Of a stretch of DNA of 64,000 bases, positions 34,523-43,300 are shown in pieces. Below the pieces are notes generated by a model. The model did no database searches. It saw only the letters and a list, made by a program, of their open reading frames with translations, and was not told the DNA's origin. Numbering within the stretch: position 1 is the stretch's first letter; each line of letters begins with the position of its first letter. The DNA is from Ramlibacter henchirensis (GTDB lineage: Bacteria > Pseudomonadota > Gammaproteobacteria > Burkholderiales > Burkholderiaceae_C): NCBI RefSeq assembly GCF_004682015.1, contig NZ_SMLM01000001.1, forward strand, positions 1,054,001-1,118,000. The letters run 5' to 3'. The translations under genes were made by a program, and so were the position numbers.

Positions 34523-37500
34523 ATGGACTGGAAGTGGAGAGTGCGCGTGCTCCTGGCTGGCGTGCTGGCCGGCGCGACGCCTTGGGCCGTCTCCCAGATC
34601 GCGCAGGAGCCGCTGCTCAACCGGCTCAATTCGGTGGCTCCAAACCTGATGCTCGTCCTGGACACCTCGGGCTCGATGGATATCGCTTCGATCTACGAAT
34701 ACGGCAATCCAAGCAGCACGGGGCCGACAGGACCCGGAAGTACCTACGGCGCAACTTCTCCGGACGTCAACAAGCTGTACTACGACCCGCGGGTGCGCTA
34801 CTACCCGCGCGTCGCGTACGACGGCACGCCATTGGCGGAGGACATCCCGGGCACGGGCTCGACGCACAACAGGTGGGACGTCTATTTCCGCATCAATCCC
34901 GGACAGCCGTACAGCGCCGGCGGCGACACCCTCGCCAACTACTACAACCCCTATCAGCCGCATCTGGTGGCGCCCGCCAGCGTGGTGCCGGGCAGCACCG
35001 CGGCCTATCCTCCCAACATCGACATTCGCATCATGCCGTCGACGGTGCGCCTGCCGAAATTCGTGAACCGGACCGATTGCGTCACGCATGCGGATGCGTG
35101 CACCCCGCACGAGGAACGCGCCAACTACATGAGGTGGAGGAAGTGGTACCAGGACCGCGCGAAGATGGCCGAAACGGCGCTCGGTCTTGCCTTGCAGCCG
35201 GTGGTGGGGGACTCCATCCGGTTGGGCTGGGCCACGATCTGGCAGCTTTACAACGACGGCACGCTTTCCGCCGGCGTCTCCAGCTTCGGCAACGGGTCGG
35301 GCGGCGGCAAGGATCGCTTTCTGAACTGGCTGTACAGCCGAACCTACTCGGACGGGACGCCGAACAAGTGGGCGGTTGCGAGAGCCGGGAACTACTACCG
35401 CCGCGCGGACAGCGACGGCCCTTGGGCGACGACGCCGAATCCCGCTTCACTCACCGTCGCAAGCCCGCCAGGCGGTGCGACCGGCCCGGGCGCGCTGGAG
35501 CCGCCGGCGAGCCACGCCAGCTGCCGCCGCTCCTTCACCTTGCTGGTCACCGATGGGTACTGGAACATCGGCGGGCCGACCAATTTCCAGAACTTCGACG
35601 ACACCGCGATCAGCATCCCTGCGGAGGTCGGACCGCCGTACACGCAGGCCCCGGTTGCTCCTTACAGGGATTCGCACTCCAACACGCTCGCCGACATCGC
35701 GATGTACTACTGGGGAACCGACCTGCGGCCGGACCTGCCGAACCGGGTGCCGACGGTGCAGACGGCCGCCGGGCTGAATCCCTCGACCTGGCAGAACTCG
35801 TCGTTCTATGCCGTGACGCTCGGGCTGCTGGGCACGCTGCCAAGAACGGCGACCGTGACCTCGGAACTGTATTCCGGCGCCCGGAGCTGGCCAAACCCGG
35901 TCTCGAATACACCCACCACCATCGACGACACCTGGCACGCGACCATCAACGGCCGAGGGGAGCTGATCAACGCAAGGAACGCCCAGGAACTGACTGATGC
36001 GATCACGCGCATCCTTACGAGCGTGGCCGGCACGCCCCAGACGCAGTCCGGCGTGGCGGTGTCGGCGATCTTCCTGCGCAATGGAACTCGCAAGTACAAA
36101 CCGGAGTACGTTCCGGGCCTCTGGACCGGCAGATTGTCCGCGGTAGAACTGGACGCCTCGACCGGCAACGAGCGGAATCCGCGCCTGGTTCATTGGGAAG
36201 TCGAACGCGGCACCGACGTCAACGGGGACCCGATCAGCACCATCCCCGCACACGACGCTCGCAACATCGCCACCTGGAGCGGCAGCTCCGGCATCTACTT
36301 CAATGCGGCTGCCACTGGTTTGACAGCGAGTCTGGTCGACTACATCCGCGGCGACTCGAGCCTTGAAATCCGCAAGGGCGGAACGATGCGCGACAGGACC
36401 GCGCGGCTGGGCGACATCGTCAATGCGAACCCGGTGTACGTGCGTGACAACGTGGACCTGCGCTACGACACCCTGGGGCTGGGCAACTACCGGGATTTCA
36501 TCGCCACCAAAATGGCCCGGCCGGGCGTGCTGTTCGTCGGCGCGAACGACGGGATGCTGCACGCCTTCCGGGACAGTGATGGCGTGGAGACGTTCGCCTA
36601 CGTGCCGAAGGCGGTGTGGCCGAATCTGCACAGGCTGGCGGAGCCCCGTCCTGCGTTCCGGCATCGCTACTTCGTCGATGGCCCGCAGACCGAGACCGAC
36701 GCTTACCTGGGAGGCTACTGGCGCAACCTGCTCCTGGGCTCCACAGGCGCCGGCGCCAGGGCGGTCTATGCGTTGGACGTGACCGACTCCAACAACATGC
36801 AACCCGGCAACGTCCTGTGGGAGGTCAGCGATGCAACGCCCGGCTTCTCCAACCTCGGGCATGTCCTGAGCGACGTTCAGACGGGCGTCACCGTCAACGG
36901 ACGCTGGATCGCGGTCTTCGGCAACGGATTCGGCAGCGCAAGCGGCAACGCAGGGTTCTTCGTCGTCGACCTTCACACCGGACAGCTGCTGAGGGAGCTC
37001 ACTCCGCACACCGGCCCGGGAAACGGCATGGGTGGGGTGCGGCTGGTTTTCGACGGCAACCGCCGCGTCGTGGGCGGCTATGCGGGCGATCTCCTGGGCA
37101 ACCTGTGGAAACTGGACCTGACCGGCGATCCCGCCGACTGGCGGGTCGGGCTCGGTGGCGTTCCGCTCTACACCGCGGGCAGCGGACAGCCGATCACCGC
37201 CCCGCCGACGGTGGTGCCGCACCCTGATCGGGGTCACGTGGTTGTCTTCGGGACCGGCAAGTTCTTCGAAACCGGCGACGCTGCGCCGCCTTACAACCCG
37301 CAGCGCCTGTACGGCATCTGGGACGCCCAGCCGTTCGGCGCGGCCAGCACGCCGCCGGGTGCGGCGCTCAGCGGAACCGGCCGCCTCGTCTTGCGCACGA
37401 TCGCTACGACGAACATCGGGCAGGCGCAGTACTTCACCGTCTCCTCCGGCGCCGTGGCGTGGGGCGACGGCGCGGGGATCGGCCTTCGCGGCTGGTACCT

Positions 37501-37942
37501 GGACCTGCCCAACGCCGGCCAACGGGTGATCCATCCACTGGAGCCGCTGGCGGGCACCTTCCTGCTGGCCAGCACGATCTCGCCTGAAAGCGCGGCGCCG
37601 CCGGACGTCTGTGTCGCCACCGGCAGCGGTTCCGGCTGGGTCTACATCATCGACGGTGTCACCGGCTCGGGCCCGACGATCGCCACGCTGGACACGAACA
37701 ACGACGGCCTGATCAACGACGCCGACGTGGTGGTGGGCGGCTACCGCGACGTGGTGGACGGCCGGCCCACGCCGATCACGCTGCAGGCGACGGCGAGCGG
37801 CACCCGGTTGTGCATCGAAACCGCGCAATCCGTCTGCACGCAGATCCGGCTGCAGTGCGGCCAGCTGGGCGCATCCTCGTGTCCGGTTCCCCCGGCCACC
37901 GGCATCAAGTCGCGCAGCTGGCGGCAACTCCACATGCGGTGA
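34523..37942 (+). CDS. pilY1: Type IV pilus tip adhesin/assembly factor PilY1
   Basis: A 1139-residue exported protein. After a signal peptide (MDWKWRVRVLLAGVLAG..) a von Willebrand A-like domain carries the MIDAS start DTSGSMD at residue 47 and continues through FTLLVTDGYWN. The C-terminal half is the PilY1/PilC beta-propeller (GMLHAFRDSDGVETFAYVPK, HRYFVDGP, GNGFGSASGN). A calcium-binding EF-like loop DTNNDGLINDADVV begins near residue 1057. PilY1 sits at the pilus tip, controls extension-retraction and senses surfaces. A GGAGGA precedes the ATG by six bases. A longer upstream reading to 34250 overlaps pilX and is not used. Confidence 0.95.
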   Translation: MDWKWRVRVLLAGVLAGATPWAVSQIAQEPLLNRLNSVAPNLMLVLDTSGSMDIASIYEYGNPSSTGPTGPGSTYGATSPDVNKLYYDPRVRYYPRVAYDGTPLAEDIPGTGSTHNRWDVYFRINPGQPYSAGGDTLANYYNPYQPHLVAPASVVPGSTAAYPPNIDIRIMPSTVRLPKFVNRTDCVTHADACTPHEERANYMRWRKWYQDRAKMAETALGLALQPVVGDSIRLGWATIWQLYNDGTLSAGVSSFGNGSGGGKDRFLNWLYSRTYSDGTPNKWAVARAGNYYRRADSDGPWATTPNPASLTVASPPGGATGPGALEPPASHASCRRSFTLLVTDGYWNIGGPTNFQNFDDTAISIPAEVGPPYTQAPVAPYRDSHSNTLADIAMYYWGTDLRPDLPNRVPTVQTAAGLNPSTWQNSSFYAVTLGLLGTLPRTATVTSELYSGARSWPNPVSNTPTTIDDTWHATINGRGELINARNAQELTDAITRILTSVAGTPQTQSGVAVSAIFLRNGTRKYKPEYVPGLWTGRLSAVELDASTGNERNPRLVHWEVERGTDVNGDPISTIPAHDARNIATWSGSSGIYFNAAATGLTASLVDYIRGDSSLEIRKGGTMRDRTARLGDIVNANPVYVRDNVDLRYDTLGLGNYRDFIATKMARPGVLFVGANDGMLHAFRDSDGVETFAYVPKAVWPNLHRLAEPRPAFRHRYFVDGPQTETDAYLGGYWRNLLLGSTGAGARAVYALDVTDSNNMQPGNVLWEVSDATPGFSNLGHVLSDVQTGVTVNGRWIAVFGNGFGSASGNAGFFVVDLHTGQLLRELTPHTGPGNGMGGVRLVFDGNRRVVGGYAGDLLGNLWKLDLTGDPADWRVGLGGVPLYTAGSGQPITAPPTVVPHPDRGHVVVFGTGKFFETGDAAPPYNPQRLYGIWDAQPFGAASTPPGAALSGTGRLVLRTIATTNIGQAQYFTVSSGAVAWGDGAGIGLRGWYLDLPNAGQRVIHPLEPLAGTFLLASTISPESAAPPDVCVATGSGSGWVYIIDGVTGSGPTIATLDTNNDGLINDADVVVGGYRDVVDGRPTPITLQATASGTRLCIETAQSVCTQIRLQCGQLGASSCPVPPATGIKSRSWRQLHMR

Positions 37943-37947
37943 CCGTC

Positions 37948-38433
37948 ATGACACACAAGGTCGCCTTCCGCCTTCCGGGCCGCCGTCGCGGCTTCACCCT
38001 GATCGAAGCGCTCGTCGTGCTTGCGGTGATCGCGCTTCTGGCCGTGATCGCGCTGCCCAACTACACCGAGCACGTGGCGCGCTCGCGGCGGGCCGAGGCA
38101 CGCACCCAGCTGTTGCAAGTCGCGCAGTTCATGCAGCGGTTCCACTCCGCCAATGACACTTACCAGCAGGACCGGGCGGGCAGCGCGGTCTACGGCCAGG
38201 TACCCGCCGCCTTGCGCCAGTCGCCTCCGGACGGCGCACCCATCTATACGCTCGAAATCCCACCTGGCGCGTTGTCGGCACGCACCTATGAAGTCCGCAT
38301 GGTGCCGGTGTCCGGCGGCCCGATGGCGAACGACAAGTGCGGCGCATTCATCATCAACGCGCGCGGTGTGCGGGGCGTGGAGGTGGCGGGGGTCGCCGGC
38401 ACAGTGGCCCTGCGCGACAGCTGCTGGAAGTAG
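37948..38433 (+). CDS. pilE: Type IV pilus minor pilin PilE
   Basis: A 161-residue pilin. The leader MTHKVAFRLPGRRRG is cut before FTLIEALVVLAVIALLAVIA (Glu +5), followed by LPNYTEHVARSRRAEARTQL and a globular part ending with a two-cysteine D-region (DKCGAFI ... LRDSCWK). The size, the place after pilY1 and the NYTEHV helix are as in Pseudomonas PilE, a minor pilin that joins the priming complex to the major pilin. The ATG is 5 bases after the pilY1 stop. Ends the operon; a convergent Nudix gene begins 9 bases on. Confidence 0.93.
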   Translation: MTHKVAFRLPGRRRGFTLIEALVVLAVIALLAVIALPNYTEHVARSRRAEARTQLLQVAQFMQRFHSANDTYQQDRAGSAVYGQVPAALRQSPPDGAPIYTLEIPPGALSARTYEVRMVPVSGGPMANDKCGAFIINARGVRGVEVAGVAGTVALRDSCWK

Positions 38434-38442
38434 CGCGCCGCC

Positions 38443-39102
38443 TCAGCGCCGCGCGAACACCGGCTGGTCGAAATGCGCCACCCGCGTCGCGCGCCCCGCG
38501 ATGCACACCTCGCGAAACTGGTAGATCACCGCGGCCGTCGGAGCGGCGATCCACTGGCGGCCGACCGGCATGCGCAGGATCTGCCGGCCCGCTTCCTCTG
38601 AAGGTTCGAGCAGCGGCGCGTCCTCGCGCATGAACTCGCGCACGCGGATGCGATGGATGCTCGCGACCTCGGCCGGATTCGGCGTCAGTTCCGCGGCCGT
38701 GCCCGCCCACACCACCACCGGTGTGATGACGAACCCCGAGCGCGTGACGTAGTCGTCGAGCCGGCCCAGCACCTCGGCGGGCTCCAGCCGAAGGCCGACC
38801 TCCTCGTGCAGTTCGCGCAAGGCCGCGTCCTCGGGTGATTCGCCGTCATCGATGCGACCGCCGGGCAGCGCCCACTGGCCCGAGTGGCGGTTCATGTTCG
38901 CGGCGCGCCGCGTGAGCAGCAGGGCGGCTTCGCGGCTCCACCGCGTCGGGGCGGAAAGGCCGTCGATCACCGCGCCCAGGCCTTCCTCGACCAGGGCCAC
39001 CACCACCGCCGCCGCGTGGTGCGATGACGGCGGCGCGCGCCGCGCTTCGAAAGTGCGCAGACGGGTTCGCACCGTCTCCCGCAGGGAATCGTCCAACTGC
39101 AT
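38443..39102 (-). CDS. Nudix hydrolase, CoA pyrophosphatase-like
   Basis: A 219-residue Nudix enzyme with an intact box at residues 82-103: G at 82, E at 88, then RELHEEVG. The preceding LLTRRAANMNRHSGQWALPGG matches the NudL/CoA pyrophosphatase group, which cleaves CoA and acyl-CoAs to phosphopantetheine and 3',5'-ADP. The C-terminal half (VVVWAGTAAELTPNPAEVASIHRI) also fits. I begin at the ATG at 39102; the longer frame starts in unrelated upstream sequence. It is a single gene convergent with pilE. Substrate identity is inferred from the motif. Confidence 0.88.
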   Translation of the reverse strand: MQLDDSLRETVRTRLRTFEARRAPPSSHHAAAVVVALVEEGLGAVIDGLSAPTRWSREAALLLTRRAANMNRHSGQWALPGGRIDDGESPEDAALRELHEEVGLRLEPAEVLGRLDDYVTRSGFVITPVVVWAGTAAELTPNPAEVASIHRIRVREFMREDAPLLEPSEEAGRQILRMPVGRQWIAAPTAAVIYQFREVCIAGRATRVAHFDQPVFARR

Positions 39103-39339
39103 CTGGGTTGATTTTCCCCCAGCCCGCCGGCTCGATGAGGCTGGAGGCAGCCCAGCGGTGCGCGCTTGCCACAATCGAAGCGGATGCGGCGGCGTGGAAA
39201 GCAGACACGCACCGAAGCCGGCGGCGGCGCAGCCTCCCCGACAAGCGCAGGGCGAGACAAAGGGCCTGCGGGCGTCGCGCCGGATAAGGACGGCCTAACG
39301 ATCGTTCGCCGGAGTAGCGCCCGGCCCGCATCCTTGCCG

Positions 39340-40008
39340 TCAGGCCGGCGTGCCTGTGGGGGGCAGCAGCGATACGCCCTGCTCGCCGGCGGCCTTCTCC
39401 TGCGCCCGCATCGCGCGCCGGAAGCCGTCGCGTTGCTGCAGCCGTTCCCAGTAGGCGCGCACGTTGGCAGGAAACTGCTCGGAAAGCCCGATCAGGCCGG
39501 CCAGCAGCAACGCATAGCCGACCGAAACATCCGCCACCGTGAAGCGCCCGGCCGCCAGGTACTCGCGCCCCTCCAGCCGCGCCTCCGGACCGCGCAGACG
39601 AGCCAGGAACCACTTGGCATAGTCCTGCGCCACCTGCGGCTGGCGGCGCTCCTCGGGCTCGAAGCGCGCATAGCGCAGCACCAGCGTCTGCGGAAAGGTG
39701 AGCGTGGCCTCGCCGAAATGCAGGTAGTTGAGCCACGCCCCGAAGTCCGGTTCGGCGGGGTCGACCTGCAGCGGCGTGGGCGCATGCCGAACGCACAGGT
39801 ACTGGCAGATCGCGGCCGATTCGGTCATGCGCGTGTCGCCGTCGACCATCAGCGGGATCGTGCCGAGCGGGTTCTCTTGCAGGTAGCCCTTCGCGTGCAC
39901 GCGCGGCGGGAAGGGAAGCATCCGCAGCTCGTACGGCGCAGCGAGTTCCTCCAGCGTCCACAAGGGCCGGAAGGAGCGGGCGCTGACGCAGTGGTGCAGG
40001 GTGATCAT
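39340..40008 (-). CDS. Glutathione S-transferase family protein
   Basis: A 222-residue GST: thioredoxin-fold N-domain (MITLHHCVSARSFRPLWTLEEL, with Ser/Arg near residue 10-13 as the likely glutathione-activating site and NPLGTIPLMVDGDTRMTESAAICQYL for the gamma-glutamyl contact) and an all-helical C-domain (FTVADVSVGYALLLAG). It starts at the ATG at 40008, where the first strand begins. Divergent from a thiolase gene with 74 bases between. The substrate cannot be inferred. Confidence 0.92.
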   Translation of the reverse strand: MITLHHCVSARSFRPLWTLEELAAPYELRMLPFPPRVHAKGYLQENPLGTIPLMVDGDTRMTESAAICQYLCVRHAPTPLQVDPAEPDFGAWLNYLHFGEATLTFPQTLVLRYARFEPEERRQPQVAQDYAKWFLARLRGPEARLEGREYLAAGRFTVADVSVGYALLLAGLIGLSEQFPANVRAYWERLQQRDGFRRAMRAQEKAAGEQGVSLLPPTGTPA

Positions 40009-40082
40009 GGGCTGGGCCTCCGCGGCGAGCATAGCCGCACGACCCCCGGCAAAATCGCGCCATCGAACAACAGGAGAGCGCC

Positions 40083-41264
40083 ATGCCCGAAGCCTTCATC
40101 GTCGCCGCTACCCGCACCGCCGGCGGCCGCCGCAACGGCCGCCTGTCCGGCTGGCATCCCGCCGACCTTGCGGCGGAGGTGCTCAATGCGCTCGTGGACC
40201 GCACCAGCGTCGACCCCGCCGCGGTGGAAGACGTGCTGATGGGCTGCGTGAGCCAGGTCGGCGAGCAATCGACCAACGTGGCGCGCAACGCGGTGCTCGC
40301 TTCGAAACTGCCCGAATCGGTGCCGGGCACGTCGATCGACCGGCAGTGCGGCTCCTCGCAGCAGGCCCTGCAGTTCGCCGCGCAAGCGGTGATGTCCGGC
40401 ACGCAGGACCTGGTGATCGCCGCCGGCGTCGAAAGCATGACCCGTGTGCCGATGTTCACCTCCAGCGAGCTGCCGCGGAAGAACGGTCTGGGCTTCTACA
40501 TGAGCCCCCGCGTGCAGCAGCGCTATCCCGGCGTGGAGTTCAGCCAGTTCACCGGTGCCGAGATGATCGCGCGCAAGTACGGGCTGAAGAAGGACCAGCT
40601 CGACGCCTACGCGCTGGAGAGCCACCGGCGCGCCAAGGCCGCCACCGAGGCCGGCAAGTTCGGGCCCGAGATCCTGCCCGTGCGTGCCTGGAAGCAGGGC
40701 GAAGCCGCGAGCGAGGAGATGCACACGGTCGACGAGGGCATCCGCTTCGACGCTTCCCTGGAAGCCATCGCGGGCGTCAAGCTGCTGCAGGCCGACGGCG
40801 TGATCACCGCCGCCAGCGCCAGCCAGCTCTGCGACGGCGCGGCCGGCGTCATGGTGGCCAGCGAGAAGGCGGTGAAGACCTTCAACCTCAAGCCGCTCGC
40901 GCGCATCCACCATCTCTCGGTGATGGGGCACGACCCCGTCGTGATGCTGGAAGCGCCGATCCCTGCCACCCAAGCCGCCCTGCGCAAGGCCGGGCTGAAG
41001 ATCGGCGACATCGATGCCTTCGAGGTGAACGAAGCCTTCGCGCCCGTGCCTCTCGCGTGGCTGCAGGTGACCGGCGCGGATCCCGAGCGCCTGAACGTCA
41101 ACGGCGGCGCCATCGCCCTCGGGCACCCGCTAGGTGCTTCGGGCGCCAAGCTGATGACGACGCTGCTCAACGTGCTGCAGCAGCGCAAGGGCCGCTGGGG
41201 CCTTCAGACCATGTGCGAAGGAGGGGGCATGGCGAACGTAACGATCGTGGAGGCGCTTCGGTAG
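40083..41264 (+). CDS. Thiolase (acetyl-CoA acetyltransferase family)
   Basis: A 393-residue thiolase with all active-site motifs: nucleophile C89 in SIDRQCGSSQQAL, NEAFAPVPLAW near 318, GGAIALGHPLGASGAK near 345 and the second cysteine in MCEGGGMANVT near 380. It makes or breaks 3-ketoacyl-CoAs. Length and the RQCGSSQ form place it in the acetyl-CoA C-acyltransferase group of steroid/fatty-acid-type thiolases rather than PhaA; the exact substrate is open. AGGAGAG lies just before the ATG, and a CAAAAT hexamer at 40050-40055 is a plausible -10 box. Monocistronic, divergent from the GST gene. Confidence 0.92.
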   Translation: MPEAFIVAATRTAGGRRNGRLSGWHPADLAAEVLNALVDRTSVDPAAVEDVLMGCVSQVGEQSTNVARNAVLASKLPESVPGTSIDRQCGSSQQALQFAAQAVMSGTQDLVIAAGVESMTRVPMFTSSELPRKNGLGFYMSPRVQQRYPGVEFSQFTGAEMIARKYGLKKDQLDAYALESHRRAKAATEAGKFGPEILPVRAWKQGEAASEEMHTVDEGIRFDASLEAIAGVKLLQADGVITAASASQLCDGAAGVMVASEKAVKTFNLKPLARIHHLSVMGHDPVVMLEAPIPATQAALRKAGLKIGDIDAFEVNEAFAPVPLAWLQVTGADPERLNVNGGAIALGHPLGASGAKLMTTLLNVLQQRKGRWGLQTMCEGGGMANVTIVEALR

Positions 41265-41450
41265 TCGAACGGGGCTCAGCAGTGGCGGGCAGTCGGTAGG
41301 CCGATTCCGACGGCCGCATGCGATGCCCGCCTGCACAAGACGCCGTTTGCTAATGCTTTTTGGCGGCACCGGACGATGGCTCGTCAGGCCACGACCCAAA
41401 CTTTCGCCGTCGTCCTACAAACTCGCCGCGGTCGAACGCGTTGACTGATA

Positions 41451-41467
41451 GGCCGAACGTTTCGGCC
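41451..41467. repeat. GGCCGAA-CGT-TTCGGCC hairpin in the leader of the Gly/Ser-rich gene
   Basis: A perfect 7-bp inverted repeat with 3-base loop lies 28 bases before the ATG of the Gly/Ser-rich protein, just after a TTGACT (41441-41446) that could be a -35 box. It could be a leader hairpin or an operator half-site pair. Confidence 0.35.
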
Positions 41468-41495
41468 ATCCATCCAACCACAGGAGAGACCTCAC

Positions 41496-42011
41496 ATGAA
41501 CAAGACCCTCATCGCCCTGGCCGCGGCCCTGAGCATGGGCCTGGCCATCGCCCAGTCTTCGGGCAGCAGCGGCAGCACCGGTGCGTCCGGGGGCTCCGGC
41601 GGCAGCGCCACCAGCGGCGCCGGCGCGAGCGGCGGCACCAGCAAGTCCAGCGGCGCCGGCGGCAGCAGCAGCACCGGTGCGAGCGGCGGCACCAGCGCGG
41701 GCGCTTCGGGCAGCTCCGGCAGCAGCGGTTCCGGCAGCAGCGGCAGCATGGCTTCGGGGTCCACCGGCGGTTCGTCGGGCGCCACCGCCTCGGCAGGCAC
41801 CGACACCAAGGCAATGAAGAAGCAGGCCGACGCCGACTACAAGGCCGCGCGCGAGAAGTGCAAGCCCATGAAGGCAGACGAGAAGAAGGCCTGCGAGAAG
41901 GACGCCAAGGCGGCCAAGTCCAAGGCCGACGCCGACATCAAGCGCGCGCAGGCGGACGCCAAGGCCAGCAAGCAGTCCGATTCCAAGTCCACCAAGAAGT
42001 CCTCTTCCTGA
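41496..42011 (+). CDS. Secreted Gly/Ser/Ala-rich protein with Lys/Asp-rich tail
   Basis: A 171-residue protein. MNKTLIALAAALSMGLAIAQ is a signal peptide. Residues about 21-100 are almost only Gly, Ser, Ala and Thr in a repetitive SSGS/GASGG pattern, and residues 105-171 are a Lys/Asp/Ala-rich charged tail with two cysteines (EKCKPMKADEKKACEKD), likely helical. Low-complexity secreted proteins of this kind are common in Comamonadaceae and may act as matrix or stress proteins; the function is unknown. A strong AGGAGAG precedes the ATG and a strong terminator follows, so it is expressed alone, probably at high level. The Lys/Cys section could be structured by a disulfide. Confidence 0.8.
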   Translation: MNKTLIALAAALSMGLAIAQSSGSSGSTGASGGSGGSATSGAGASGGTSKSSGAGGSSSTGASGGTSAGASGSSGSSGSGSSGSMASGSTGGSSGATASAGTDTKAMKKQADADYKAAREKCKPMKADEKKACEKDAKAAKSKADADIKRAQADAKASKQSDSKSTKKSSS

Positions 42012-42047
42012 GGCCTTCACTTCGCGCCTGCACAGGGCGCGACTTCA

Positions 42048-42075
42048 AAAAGCCGGGCCGCGCCCGGCTTTTTTC
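42048..42075 (+). terminator. Rho-independent terminator
   Basis: AAAAAGCCGGGC (42048-42059) pairs with GCCCGGCTTTTT (42063-42074) across a 3-base loop, followed by a run of six T (42070-42075). This is a textbook intrinsic terminator 36 bases after the stop of the Gly/Ser-rich gene. The A-run on the left makes it potentially bidirectional. Confidence 0.92.
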
Positions 42076-42153
42076 TTGGCCGTTGTCGAGACCGCTCCGC
42101 CAGGATCGTCGTACAGGTGGAACATCACGCAACCCTCAACCAAGGAGATCGAC

Positions 42154-42591
42154 ATGCGATTCATGGTCCTGGTCAAGGCCACCCGCGAGAGCGAAGCGGG
42201 CGAGATGCCGAGCACGGAATTGCTGGCCGCCATGGGCCGGTTCAACGAGGAGCTGGTCCGCGCCGGCGTCATGCAAAGCGGCGAGGGCCTGCACCCCACC
42301 GCCAGGGGCGCGCGGGTGCGCTTTTCGGGCCCGCAGCGCGAAGTGATCCAGGGGCCGTTCGGAGGCAACCCAGGCGACCTGGTGGCGGGCTTCTGGATCT
42401 GGAAGTGCGCTTCGCTCGAGGAGGCGATCGACTGGGTCAAGCGTTGCCCGAACCCGATGCCGGGCGACTCGGAGATCGAGATCCGGCGGATCTTCGAACC
42501 CGAGGACTTCGGCCAGGAGTTCACGCCGGAGCTGCGCGAGCAGGAAGAGCAGCTGCGCCAGCAGCTGTCCGGTTCGGGCGGCGGCCGCTGA
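42154..42591 (+). CDS. YCII/DGPF-domain protein
   Basis: A 145-residue ferredoxin-like dimer protein: MRFMVLVKATRESEAGEMPS, FNEELVRAGVMQSGEGLHPT, VIQGPFGGNPGDLVAGFWIWKCASLEEAIDW and EIRRIFEPEDF are the family landmarks of PhnB/YciI-related DGPF proteins, often found with sigma factors but alone here. The active-site His/Asp pair of true YciI is not obvious, so no reaction is proposed. A Gln/Glu-rich tail follows residue 125. AAGGAGA six bases before the ATG supports the start. It converges on the ClpP-like gene with an 18-base gap. Confidence 0.88.
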   Translation: MRFMVLVKATRESEAGEMPSTELLAAMGRFNEELVRAGVMQSGEGLHPTARGARVRFSGPQREVIQGPFGGNPGDLVAGFWIWKCASLEEAIDWVKRCPNPMPGDSEIEIRRIFEPEDFGQEFTPELREQEEQLRQQLSGSGGGR

Positions 42592-42609
42592 GGGCCGCGC
42601 CCCGCACTG

Positions 42610-43215
42610 TCAGCGGCGCAGTTCCGACTTGTTCTGGATGATGCGGCCCACCAGGCCGTAATCGATCGCTTCCTCGGCGGACAGCCAGCGGTCGCGCTCG
42701 ATGTCGGCCAGCACGCTGTCCAGCGGCTTGCCGGTTTCGCGGGCGATCGTCTGGGCGATGCGCTCGCGCGCCTTGATGATTTCGCGCGCGTGGATCGCGA
42801 TGTCGCTCGCGGGCCCGCCCGCGCCACCGCTGGGCTGGTGGATCAGGAAGCGCGTGTTGGGCAGGCAGAAGCGCCGGTCGCGGGGCACGGCCAGGTACAG
42901 GTGCGTCGCGGCGCTGCCGACCCAGCCGGTTCCGATCATGTTCACCGGCGCGCCGATGAATCGGATGATGTCGTGGATCGCGTCGCCCGATTCCAGGTGG
43001 CCGCCGGGCGAGCTCACCAGCATGTCGATCGGCTTGTCGGATTCGGCGTCCAGCGCGATCAGGCGCCGGGCGATGTCGGCCGCCGAGCGGTCGCTGACCT
43101 CACCGAACAGCAGCACCGTCCGGGACTTGAAGGCCTTTTCCTCGAGGAAGGCGTTGCGCGGCTCCGCGGTCGAAGGCGCCGCGGCGGGTTCGTCGTGCTC
43201 GTGGGGAGTTTCCAT
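42610..43215 (-). CDS. ClpP-like serine protease (orphan paralogue)
   Basis: A 201-residue ClpP homologue with the full triad: S101 in GWVGSAATHLYLA, H126 in NTRFLIHQPSGG and D175 in DIERDRWLSAEEAIDYGLVG. The Ser-His spacing (25) and His-Asp spacing (49) equal those of E. coli ClpP. The region around Ser is changed (GWVGSA instead of GQAASM) and the N-terminal axial-loop region is replaced by a Pro/Ala/Glu-rich start. It is not next to clpX or tig, so it is an additional paralogue, not the housekeeping gene. METPHEHDE start at 43215. It probably forms its own ring or mixes with the main ClpP. Confidence 0.88.
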   Translation of the reverse strand: METPHEHDEPAAAPSTAEPRNAFLEEKAFKSRTVLLFGEVSDRSAADIARRLIALDAESDKPIDMLVSSPGGHLESGDAIHDIIRFIGAPVNMIGTGWVGSAATHLYLAVPRDRRFCLPNTRFLIHQPSGGAGGPASDIAIHAREIIKARERIAQTIARETGKPLDSVLADIERDRWLSAEEAIDYGLVGRIIQNKSELRR

Positions 43216-43300
43216 GAATCTGCAATGTTTTGAGATGCCAAGGCCGACATGATGCACCGGCGGCCACGGCAGGGCCCGCCGGAGCCGAGCAAGGCCCTGC

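Noticed and set aside
35447..37933. An 828-codon minus-strand open frame
   Set aside because: Antisense to pilY1, with no recognisable domain and shadow composition.
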